A DNA stretch of 64,000 nt from contig NC_084703.1 of the NCBI RefSeq assembly GCF_033807575.1, positions 11,594,001 through 11,658,000 of the forward strand. The letters run 5' to 3'. The notes under the pieces were generated by a model. The model ran no database searches. It was not told the origin of the DNA and worked only from the letters and a program-made list of their open reading frames with translations. The DNA comes from Cydia pomonella. Its lineage: Eukaryota; Arthropoda; Insecta; Lepidoptera; Tortricidae. Made by a program: the position numbers and the translations under genes. This document shows positions 1 to 10,409 of the stretch, piece by piece (position 1 is the first letter of the stretch; each line of letters opens with the position of its first letter).

Positions 1-652
1 TCTATTCATTTTTTCTACTCGTCGACTGTAATGGTTGAATTAAGATTTCGTATACCAAACTATAATTGCGTACTTTTCATGTAAGGACTCCCACTAAACT
101 ATAAGATCCATTTCGATACGCTGCACGCTGTAGCCACCTATAAAAAAATTAAACAATCACGTGCCGCCACGCTCTCATAGAAGATTCAACAGGCGCGGGG
201 CGGGAGTCGCTCGTTTATGTCTACATTTTTATCTTCTGAGATACTTACCAATTTTCATTAAATATTTAGGTTTTATAGTAAATTAAGTACTATTTTAGAT
301 GACTCGTAGAAAAAGTATTGCATACAATAGTGATATAATCAAGCTTCTCAATTTCATACCTTACTTAGGCAACTCAGCAATCTTCGTTGCCTAAACACGG
401 TACTCAACTGAAAAGCTCTCTACGATTGTATAAAATACTATTTCTGCTCATTCCTACCATTGCTAATCGCTCATTTTTTTAACTCATTTCGCTCGTCGCT
501 GTATCGCTGTTACGTCGTCGCTCGTTTGGTGCTTGTTATGGTAGTGTAAAGTGTGAGGTAGCTATTAAATCGACTTTACAGCGGGCTCCTACGTGCCGCC
601 GAATCCGTCTTGCTCCAATATTTCTATTGTACCAGCTGTGGTAGTGACGTAC
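1..652 (-). other. Intron 3 of the S28 protease gene, running off the left edge
   Basis: This stretch follows the donor GTACGT that closes exon 3 of the minus-strand protease. I found no further exon of that gene in it and no other ORF. It is AT-rich and ends at the window boundary, so the remaining exons, including those for the catalytic Asp and His, must lie outside. Confidence 0.6.
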
Positions 653-3600
653 CTACAAAGTCGACTTTAGCCAGCAGCGGGCCGCTTGAAGAGACCGCGG
701 CGTGCACCAGATGCGGGTACTTCAGCCGCAGCCAGGCGGCCAGCGAGCCGGGGTAGGAACCGCCGAACGCTATCCATTTCACTCCTTTAGCCAACTTGTA
801 CTTGTTGTTCATCGCGTGTATGAAGTAAGCCAAGTCTGCCAGTGCTTGCGACGATGATAAGTACTGCAGGTTCTTTACTGACATATCTCTGGAATACATA
901 GAACAGCTCGTCAGTTAGGTCCTCTAAATGGGCCTAGTAAAATAAATAATTAGAATGTTGTTTAAAGGAAAGTTGAATGAATGTCAACTTTCCTCGATTT
1001 CCAAGTTGCATCCTAAAGGAGTCCAGGGTCACACTGTGTGACGCGGACCCCAAGTAACCATGGAACAAAAGTGAAGCTACATTTTGGCCAACTGGAATGA
1101 GATGACAAGGTACCTACGATTCCACTTGCTACGATTAGGGACGGCTGGTAATAAATAAATCTGTCCTCAGTTGCTGCCACGACCTTTTTAAATCATGCTT
1201 AAGCATGCGGTTTTTAAATATCGATATTAATTTGGAATACATCAATAGGTTGTGGCGACTCATTCCCAGTAGTATCTAGTAAAAATAACTGGGAATGATT
1301 CCTTCTTAGTCGTAAGAAGTGGAAATTATTTCTTAATTGTCCCCATTAGTAAAAGGTGGGAAATTATGTACAATTTAATGCGACTGAAAGGCCAAGCAAT
1401 AAGATTTGACGACCGGTCTGGCCTAGTGGATAGTGCCCCTGTCTATGAAGCTGATGGTCCCGGGTTCAAATCCTGGTAAGAGCATATATTTGTGTGATGA
1501 ACACGGATATTTGTTTCTGAGTCATGGGTGTTTTCTATGTATTTAAGTATTTATAATTATATGTTATATACATGGTTGTCTAGGTACCTAAAACACAAGC
1601 CTTATTGAGCTTACTGTGGGACTAAGTCAATTTGTGTAATAATGTCCTATATTACTTATTATATTTATTTATAATAAGAACATATAGAGGGAAATGCTTA
1701 GAACACAATTTTGACCCGACTGCCAAAGCGAGGAGGGTAATGTTTTTCGAGTGTATGTATGTATGTATGTCTGTTTCTTTGTGGCCTCCTGTAGCCTAAA
1801 CGGCTTGATGGATTTTGATGTATGAGGTATCTTTAGTTTCGTCTTGATCACGGGAGTGTCATTTTTTTGGGGGTAACAAAAAGTTATAAATAAAAAAATT
1901 GATTATTATAAAAAAAAAAAAAAACAAAAAACCCGACTGCACACTACAAAAGAGGAAAACACCCCACAAGAATATTGTTGTTGATGGTAAGTATCGCAGG
2001 CGGGGACCAACAACCAAAATGACTATAAGTAACCCTCTGTTGGAAGTTAGAAATTAAACATATCAAGTCCTCAGTCGTATAGGATCTTCAAACCCTCTTC
2101 TCGCCCCCAGCTCAAGGGCTAGGGCCGGAGACTTTTGATATGTTCATCTCCTAACTAGTCCAAACAAAGTTACGAAGTCATCAATAATTATGTTCCAAGC
2201 ATTTCCCTCTATACCCTTTTTTGAGCATTTGTTGCCTGACCTATGATGACTATAGGGTGTAGACGAATGGGAATAGGCCTGGAAACAGTGGCAACCTGGT
2301 CCAATATATTGGCGCAAGTAGTTTTTAGGAATGCGATCCATCTGAATCATTTAACCTACTAACCCAGATCAGAACATGAATCGTTTATTATGCTTGTGCG
2401 GTCGAGTTCACAAACAAGCCAATGTTTCAGAAAATACCTTTATTTACACGCATCCAAGACACTGACAATAAGGAAGTGTAAATATATTATTGGAACGTTA
2501 ACGGTGTTTGTGAACTCGACCATACGGCCATTATTGTTTCAAGTATGTACTGAAATAACATACGGGTACATATGTATTTTAATTATTCATGTTCGAAACA
2601 GTGTTGTTTACTCATGTTACGGTAGGTATTTATGATATGATAACCCTTGTTCTTGTTAGGTAACTACTTTAACTAGGCATATATGGTTGATTCCTACCAT
2701 GTTGGAACAAAAGCAGATTTTTGGTTATTCGCCTTTTTATATATCGGTTTTTTAGCATTAGAAAGAACTCCACAGAAGTAAACATGCAGTTTTTACCAGG
2801 CTCTTTAATTGTTAATCTAGCATGGTTTACTTATTATTTACATCAAAAAAATTCCGCAAAAAGTTACTAGATACTTGTACTTGCTTCTGCGAAGTTCTTC
2901 TAATGCTACGAAGTATAGGTTTAGCATGCAAGGTTATATGATCCGAGCTAGTGGTCAGTAAAGTATGTACAGTCACGTTCACAAACATCTTTACAAGCCA
3001 ACTCTAAGGCTCTGATAATAAAATTGAATGTTGGCTTGTAAAGATGTTTGTGTAGTCGATCATACCTAATAGCAAAGAATTTTGAAATATAGATGGATTT
3101 TCAAAGATAATTTTGTAGCCACAGTAAATTGACTGCCATCCTGAGACACATGATTAAAACTTTTAAAACGCCATTTGACTTTGATCCTTATTCTTTCACT
3201 GTGTATGTTGAATTTGTTAAAATCATCCAGCCATCTTACCGGGCGTTGGTCAAAGGTTGTGGCGCCATCGCTCGCATCGATGCCGTTATACTTTTTGCAT
3301 TTGATATATTGGATGGCGCCAGCGCCACTTTATCATATTTAACAAATATAACATATATCGGTGAAAGAATAAAGATCAAAGTCAAATGGTGTCCTAAAAG
3401 TTTTAATCATGTGTCAATCCACCACTTTCACATTCTCTTTGCTAGTAGGTCACAGACTATTGTCCAAATTATTATCTGACAATCTGGAAACCATATTGCA
3501 AAGACATATTAAAGGTCCACCAATGATCAAGAAGTGTTGCTTTTATTTTAGCAAAATCGACTTTTGTTCCCTTCGGCAATTAAATAATTCTAATATTTAC

Positions 3601-6600
3601 ATATGTGACTAGTATGGCATTACGTCCTAGGTACATACGGTATTATCTTCAGCACATGGCACATATGTATGTATACATGATAAGAAAGCATTTAACTGTT
3701 CTTTTGTTATAAATTATTGTTAACTATGAAACAGATATGCAACATGCCTCAGCAATAAGGAATTCCAATGGCATATTTAAACATTTTGCGTATTTATTAT
3801 AATAAATGTAAATCATAAATATGTACAAGTAATATAAGACAATTTTACACAGATCAACCTAGTAGGGGCGTAGCTACCGCCGTATCTGCCGTATCAATTA
3901 TACGGGGCCCTCAAGCCATGGGGGCCCCCAATGTGCGTTTTTGTGAGAAATCTTTACCCTTCCTAAGGGCCCCCAAACAAATTTTTATACGGGGCCCCGG
4001 CAAGGCACGCTACGCCACTGCTGAACCTAGTCCCACATTAAGCTTGTGTTGTGAGTACTAGATGACGATATATGTACCAAAGTCTAGTATAAGGTCCCAC
4101 TTTGACGCTTACCATAAAGACGAAAGGGTGTAGCAGGATAGCCTAGGAAAAATTGCCCCCAGCGATTTTGGGCCGAAACTGTAATCAAACGATGCCTTTT
4201 GGGGAGGTTATACTCTGCACAAAGTTTCATCCCTCTGTTACCCCCTGGGGGTGAAAAAATCCCGATTAACCCCAAAACTGTTTTAATTATTTTTTCCTAA
4301 ACTATGAAAGTGACGAATTTCAAATTTCGTACAAATATTAATAAGACTAAAAGCTATGTGCTAAAAAAATATTAACCCCCTAACCACTGAAATTCTTGTA
4401 AAAAAAAACAAAAATAAAAAAAGAATCAACCTGTATATCAAGTTTGGCTCATGGTACCACACCATTTTTTTTTTTCAAAAATGAACCAGTTTATATTCTA
4501 CATGATACAAAAGTTTCATGGACCTACTCCAGAAGGAACATTGCGAAATTAATATGTATTGGCTCTTTGGTGCGTACTATTCATTGAACTCCCACTAAGA
4601 GCCTTGCATTATTAATAAACAATGGCTTGCGATCGGACCGCTGCTCGTGCCCGATTTGAAAAAGGTGGGGATAAAGAAGTATGAATCAAACTCATTTGTA
4701 CATGGATCTCAAGTTTGGCTCATGGTACACAGACCATTTTTTTTTTTTTCAAAAATGTACCAATTTATATTCTATATTATATAAAAGTTTCATGGACCTA
4801 CTCCAGAAGGAACATTGCGAAATTAAAATAAACGTACTATTTCGTAGCTACTAATCATTATACTCGTATCATGCTTAATACGCAACGTCTCGGACCCGAA
4901 AACAAAATAATTTAAAAAAACCGGCCAAGAGCATGTCGGGCCACGCTCAGTGTAGGGTTCCGTAGTTACTCTTCCGTCACAATAAGCTAAACTGGAGCTT
5001 AAAGTATAGTAAATTGTTAACCAAGGGATGAAACAGTACCTTTCACGTGAGTTAAACAAATAGGCAAATTTGCATAATCAGTACCTACTAATTAAAGTAT
5101 GTCTTTTTACTATGAAGGGGAAACTTTTTGCGATAACTCATAAACAGCTAAACTGATCATGTCCGCTATAGTTTTCATTTAATGTCTTTCTTAAGCTCTA
5201 CTTCCACGATTTTTTAAATATTTTTTGGACCTATGGTTCAAAAGTTAGAGGGGGGGGGGGACACATTTTTTTTTCTTTCGGAGCGATTATCTCCGAATAT
5301 ATTCACTTAATCAAAAAATGTTTGTTGAAGACCCCTATTAGTTTTGAAATACCTTTCCAACGATACCCTACACTGTAGGAATGAAGCAAAAAACAAAAAT
5401 TCACCCCCACTTTACGTGTAGGGGAGGTACCCTAAAAAAATTAAATTTTTAGATTTTATTGAACGACTTTGTCGGCTTTATTGGTTTATCCATGCCAAAT
5501 TTCAGCATTCTAGCACTTACGATCACGGAGCAAAGCCTCGGACAGACAGACAGACAGACAGGCAGGCGGACATGGCGAAACTATAAGGGTTCCTAGTTGA
5601 CTACGGAACCCTAAAAATGTTTTTATAAATACAAATGAGTTTGATTCATACTTCTTTATCCCCACCTTTTTCAAATCGGGCACGAGCAGCGCCAGCGGTC
5701 CGATCGCAAGACATTGTTTATTAATAATGCAAGGCTCTTAGTGGGAGTTAAATGAATAGTACGCACCAAAGAGCCAATACATATTAATTTCGCAATGTTC
5801 CTTCTGGAGTAGATCCATGAAACTTTTGTATCATGTAGAATATAAACTGGTTCATTTTTGAAAAAAAAAATGGTGTGGTACCATGAGCCAAACTTGATAT
5901 ACAGGTTGATTCTTTTTTTATTTTTGTTTTTTTTTACAAGAATTTCAATGGTTAGGGGGTTAATATTTTTTTAGCACATAGCTTTTAGGCTTATTAATAT
6001 TTGTACGAAATTTGAAATTCGTCACTTTCATAGTTTAGGAAAAAATAATTAAAACAGTTTTGGGGTTAATCGGGTGTTTTTCACCCCCAGGGGGTAACAG
6101 AGGGATGAAACTTTGTGCAGAGTATAACCTTCCCAAAAGGCATCGTTTGATTACAGTTTCGGCCCAAAATCGCTGGGGGCAATTTTTCCTAGGCTATCCT
6201 GCTACACCCTTTGCTTCTATATATTTTATATGAATAACCTCCTTTATCAAAGCATCCTTATGAGAAGCGATAAAGTGAGACCTTTTGCTTGGAAATGACA
6301 AATATATATATATTATAGTTATATATCAACACTTATATCTACACATAGAAAACATCCATAACTAAGGAACAAATATTTATGATAAACACAAATAAATGCC
6401 CTTACCAGGATTCGAACTGGGGACCTCCCGCTTAGTAGGAAGGGTCACAACTGACGTGAGAGTCAGAATCGCGGGTGTACCTAAATAAAATTAAATGAAA
6501 ACCATACCATATTTTTGTACCTAATTTGTACTATTTAGTACCTCGTTTAAAAATTTTTGTACCTCACGGTACGTAAAGTTATCATCAAAAAACAGGTCAC

Positions 6601-8607
6601 CCGCCATCCTGACAGTCAGAATGGCGGGTGTACTTTATTACGCTATGTTCCCGTGGTTATTGATAAATTCTATAAAAGCCAAATTTTTGTACCTTTTTTG
6701 TACCTTCATATTCAATTATAATATGAGTCATTTTATTTGTGCTTTCCCAGTTTTACTCATTTTATATTTTGCTTGCTATTACAATTTTGCAGGCGTTATA
6801 ATTTTTCAAGTTATCGATTTAATTTTTAAGAAAAAACGCTAAGGTACAATTATTTTTATTACACCAGGATTTAGTACCTTTAATGTTTAATCTGTTAAGT
6901 TCAAATAACTCAGTAAATCATGTCTAAAAAAAGTCAGGATGGCGGGTGACCTGTTTTTTTATGATAACTTTACGTACCGTGAGGTACAAATTTTTTTAAA
7001 CAAGGTACTAAATAGTACAAATTAGGTACAAAAATATGGTATGCTTTTCATTTGATTTTATTTAGGTACACCCGCCATTCTGACTCTCACCAACTGACTA
7101 GGCCTCAAATAATTAGATTGTAGTAAAACTGTAGTCAAAATGGTGATCTGTAATTTGGCACACATATTTGTTTCATAACATATTGTATCATCAAAATAAT
7201 ATATTAATAATTATTATATTAATTTTTAAGAGTCAGGAGAGTTTAATTTCTGTACTATCTTATATTTCACCTTGTATTTTTAATCCATTGCTAGAAGGTC
7301 TAATGCAATAAAAAATAAATGTAAGTTCTTACTCTGTAGGATGACTTTCTCCATAATATCTATGTTCCAAATTGATGCACAGAGCATTAAATTTCGTGGC
7401 ATAATCTATCCAAGCTCCTTGAACCATCCATTTGGGGTCGGCAGGGCCCTCACCCCCTATCATCAGGAACACGGGACCAGGGTTGGAGAAGTCATAGAAA
7501 GTGTCATTTACAAAGTAGCGCTGAAAATGTACAACATCTAGAAATAATCAATAATAATTGAACCACATAACTATTTTTATAAAAAAAAGCAGGGGTCCCA
7601 AAACTTATTGAGCACATGGTCACAGCCAGGCTTCTTTGTCTTCCTTTTTGCAAGCTTTTATTTAACTTGCCCTGTTAGTATGTATGAGACAAATCTTGCA
7701 AGCTAAATTTGACCCAGTTTCCAATGAAGCTGAAAATGTCCATACATATGTAAGTCGGGTGACAATGCCATATTATGGTACCATCAAGCTGATCTGATGA
7801 TGGCAATAGGAGGTAGCCATAGGAACTCTGTGATAAAACAATGCAACCTAATTGTGTTTGGGGTTTTTAGAATTGTCTTGATGAGTATTAGTTGCCTGTG
7901 GAAAAAAAAAGTACAGTCAGCTTGTACTAAAAATGAAATTTTTGCCAAGAACTTTGTTGAGGGATCAAATTGGCAGGCTAGTAGGCAGTTAACCCCCCAA
8001 CTCAAAAAGAAGGGTACTAAAGTATATTTAATCATTGTGTATCTATGCCTGTCTGTGGCTCATTTCTCTCAGAAAGGTGAGAACTAGTGAAATTAGTGGT
8101 AACTAGTGAGAATAAGCCCAAACTATGTGAAAAAGGTTTTTAAATGGATAGTTTTGTCTTTTAAGATGTTTCATAGCTGCTAGTTTAGTTTAGTTTTTGT
8201 TTTTTATTGTCAGGGAATGATGATTTTTAAAAATTTCAGACTACAAATGTGCAATAGAGTGCTTAAAGGCAATTTCGAAAAAAGTATCGTAGTTTATAAG
8301 ACAGTATTACAAGGCCAATAGGCCCGGGGAAGGGCATATGATACTTTTTTATCAAGGAAATTATCATCAAACAATATTATCCACAATTCTTAATAAATAA
8401 ATGAAACATGAAATTCACCTGCTTCCAAGTCGTCTGATCGGCTGGACTGAAATGGTCAAGCTTTTGCTTAAACCACTGCGCTTTGGGTAATTCCACATTT
8501 TCAACATGAGGTGCGCCCAAGTTACCGCCTTTGTCACGTCCAAGGCGAAATCGCAGGGCACACGCCGCTTGGACAATAAGTATACTTGTAAAGTAAATGA
8601 AACGCAT
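653..8607 (-). CDS. Family S28 serine carboxypeptidase (thymus-specific serine protease/K12H4.7-like), 5' part
   Basis: Three exons join in phase: 8607-8419, 7520-7333 and 888-653. They encode about 204 N-terminal residues; the rest is off the left edge. The protein starts with a hydrophobic signal peptide (about residues 1-17, ending QAACA), so it should be secreted or lysosomal. Then come family blocks: KAQWFKQKLDHFSPAD, TTWKQRYFVND across the first junction, FLMIGGEGPADPKW, NLEHRYYGESHPTEDMS across the second junction, and GGSYPGSLAAW with the nucleophile at about Ser170. In this family the enzyme removes residues after proline or trims peptides; the Asp and His of the triad come later and are not visible here. 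The start is the only ATG before the signal peptide. The second intron (6.4 kb) is swollen by transposable elements. Family assignment is firm; exact orthology among the S28 paralogues is not. Confidence 0.9.
889..1407. other. Intron sequence, nothing recognised
   Basis: This is the 3' part of the long S28 intron on the minus strand, ending in the pyrimidine-rich acceptor just above 889. I see no ORF, RNA gene or clear repeat in it. Confidence 0.5.
1408..1676 (+). repeat. tRNA-derived SINE, copy 1
   Basis: The copy opens with a tRNA-like head: a degenerate A box (TGGCCTAGTGG) and an intact B box (GGTTCAAATCC). It continues through a tRNA-unrelated body with the shared phrase TTATTGAGCTTACTGTGGGA and ends in an AT-rich TTTATTTAT tail. 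The same body recurs at 48441, 57459 and 60195, with fragments at 6359 and 59505. It is therefore a dispersed family and not a functional tRNA. It lies inside the S28 intron, on the opposite strand to the gene. Confidence 0.85.
2395..2525. repeat. Short inverted-repeat element (MITE-like)
   Basis: The end GTCGAGTTCACAAAC near 2402 is answered by its reverse complement GTTTGTGAACTCGAC near 2505, with about 90 bp between. Fragments starting GTCGAGTTCATAAATATGTA at about 49814 and 61793 look like relatives. Confidence 0.6.
2966..3066. repeat. Palindromic MITE-like element
   Basis: The phrase CAAACATCTTTACAAGCCAA is followed about 30 bp later by its reverse complement, giving a hairpin of about 100 bp inside the S28 intron. 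The outer ends resemble the element at 2395. Confidence 0.65.
3146..3414. repeat. Inverted-repeat element with ~50-bp arms
   Basis: The left arm from about 3149 (ATGATTAAAACTTTTAAAAC) and the right arm ending about 3411 (GTTTTAATCAT) are near-complementary over about 50 bp. Between them lies a smaller hairpin around GGCGCCATCG and GGCGCCAGCG. Short ORFs here are by-products of the repeat. Confidence 0.7.
3861..4022. repeat. GC-rich MITE, GGCGTAGC/GCTACGCC ends
   Basis: The termini GGGGCGTAGC and GCTACGCCACTG are inverted copies of each other, and the body contains the mirrored motifs ATACGGGGCCC and GGGGCCCC. Similar AACCTAG sequence lies on both flanks and may be a target-site duplication. 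The ends resemble hAT-type MITEs; this is a resemblance from memory, not a search result. Confidence 0.6.
4123..6214. mobile_element. 2.1-kb element with ~580-bp inverted arms and a nested repeat
   Basis: The left arm (about 4123-4700) and right arm (about 5630-6214) are near-perfect reverse complements, from AAAGGGTGTAGCAGGATAGC inwards. A partial third copy of the arm interior lies in direct orientation at 4707-4826, matching 4437-4548. The centre (about 4910-5616) is a member of the ACGGAACCCT family, closely matching the reversed copy at 14826-15535. No transposase ORF is present. If transcribed with the host intron it would fold into a very long double-stranded RNA. Confidence 0.8.
4910..5618. 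repeat. ACGGAACCCT-family interspersed repeat, full-length copy 1
   Basis: The copy runs from AAAAACCGGCCAAGAGCATG and an inner GGGTTCCGTAG to CTACGGAACCCTAAAAAT. Near its end is a (CAGA)n run followed by GGACATGGCGAAACTATAAG. It has no ORF of note. It matches the reversed copy at 14826-15535 along its full length. Confidence 0.8.
6359..6455 (-). repeat. SINE fragment split by a later insertion
   Basis: On the minus strand this is part of the SINE family at 1408 (here AGGATTCGAACTGGGGACC, the reversed B-box region). It breaks off at CAACTGAC and resumes at 7091 with the same eight bases followed by TAGGCC. The element at 6456-7090 therefore landed inside an existing SINE. Confidence 0.7.
6456..7090. 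mobile_element. 635-bp MITE with ~155-bp inverted ends and an 8-bp target duplication
   Basis: The termini GTGAGAGTCAGAATCGCGGG and its reverse complement near 7073-7090 bound arms of about 155 bp. The eight bases CAACTGAC occur immediately outside both ends (6448-6455 and 7091-7098). An 8-bp duplication suits hAT- or P-type transposases. The 73-codon ORF inside is AT-rich, unrecognised and probably not a gene. Confidence 0.8.
7784..7965. repeat. Dispersed repeat, related to 24740-24935
   Basis: Phrases such as GCCATAGGAACTCT, GCAACCTAATTGTGTTTGG and TTGATGAGTA recur in the same order at 24776-24850. The two copies lie in introns of different genes, so this is an old interspersed element. 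Overlapping ORFs on both strands here follow from it. Confidence 0.6.
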
Positions 8608-10409
8608 GGCGTAAAAATTATGAATATTCCATGCGATACGATCCTCAGTTCAGTGTGTGTCTGTTCAGTGTTCTGTTGATACGAAAATTACGAAAACATG
8701 AAACCGGTAACCGCTTTTATTATGTTATGAGACAGTTGACATTTTACGTGGGTTGCCAGTTTTTTTTCACAAAACCCTCGAAATTTAAAAATAATATACA
8801 ATAATGATTTCGGTGTCGTGGAGCAAGAGAACAAGACATCATACAGAATTCAATGATGAGCCTAATGATGTTGCTAATTATTTATTTTCACCAATAATTC
8901 CTACTTAATGTGACGTCTTGTCGCTTTCTGTACAGCGTATGTCAAAAGCCATACTGACCATAACCTTAATTACCTTGTATAAGATTATTTTTACTTGAAA
9001 AATAAGAAAAATTAAACTAATTATCTTTAAAGAAAATACTACCATATGATAATGTGGATCATTTAGAGTCAGAAAAAGTGGTACTCGATCACAACCCAGA
9101 AGTCACTCTGTATAGTCTGTCAAGCCATTTCTGCCAATAGAAAGAGCGGCAAATTTGAAAATATGTATGCGCAAAGGAAAAAGTAAAGCTTGATATACTA
9201 TACTAAGTAAGTAAACATCAACAGTACCTCATTGTAAATAAAATAAGTAACTATTTTTGACAGTAACATCACACGTAGAGCTGGAACACGCTAAGTTTTC
9301 ATATCAAGTGCTAAGTTTGCTTGAATGCGTTCTTAGCCTGGTCAGAGTTAAGAAGATATATAATATTTAATAATATATTGTAAACACTCCGAATGCTAAG
9401 TTTTCAAACACATTTTTGAACTACATACGTGTAATTGATATATTTACAATACAACGTATAATAGATTGTTATTCTAATAACCCGCTTAAACCGCTGGTAT
9501 CTGCAACACATACTCTCTTTAAGGCCATAACCGGCATGCATACCTAAATATCTAGCTAATTTAAATAACCTATTTATAGTAATAAGTATTCTAATTAAAG
9601 ATGCAACGGATACTTATTTGGATATCGGGACTGGATATTAGGCCAGACCGTTGGCTGAATATTCGGCCAGCTGAATTTTTTGAGATTCGCAGGTGCGCGG
9701 CGTGCAGATTTTGACCTGTTTCGTAGTGAACGTTCTTGCGGATACGCGCGTTCGTCTATAGTACAAACCATTATTCCGTAAAATAAATATGATGAAAAAA
9801 TGGAAAAGTTGTTAGTGCTGGCAGCACTCAACAAATGACAGTGACAGTTAAGTCATGTCCGAATTGCACTATGATCCACAGATCAAATTACAACTCTAAA
9901 TGTACTAATGATGTACTAAGAATGAATTCTAATTAATAATTTATATAGTCATAAAATAAATATATAACATGATTTTTTTAGATAATTAATGCGAATATAT
10001 GCCTATTTTGATTAAGTGTTCACAAAGTACTAACAAGGTTAATAAGTAAGTTTAATTAGGAACGGATAAATAAAGTCTATTCTAGACGTATGGACCTGTT
10101 GAACATATGATTGAAAATAATGAAAATATTTAGCACTCAATATAGAAAATGAAATTGCTACCAACTATGTAAATATTTTAGAATAAACCTAAAATAAAAC
10201 GATAATCTATTATGATAGCAATTATTCAAACAGAATATAAAACTGATGTAAAAAATTGACACATGTGACAGATCCGGTCGTGTGATACTATTTGTCTTTG
10301 GCCATTCATTCGAACGCGATCGATTACTCGTTCGTTCCGCGCGCTCTGCAACTTTTCTAGTAGTTGTGCGTGGTTGGTACGTGAGACTTGGCGCTCGGCG
10401 GGATCAAAA
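8608..10409. promoter_or_regulatory. Divergent intergenic region, S28 protease/citrate synthase
   Basis: The start codons of the two genes point away from each other across 1.8 kb, so both promoters should lie here. I see no clear TATA box at either end. The last 100 bp before citrate synthase are GC-richer (GAACGCGATCGATTACTCG, then GCGCGCTCTGC), as expected for a housekeeping promoter and 5' leader. Around 9600-9670, phrases such as GCAACGGATACTTATTTGG look like a degraded transposon end. Confidence 0.5.
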
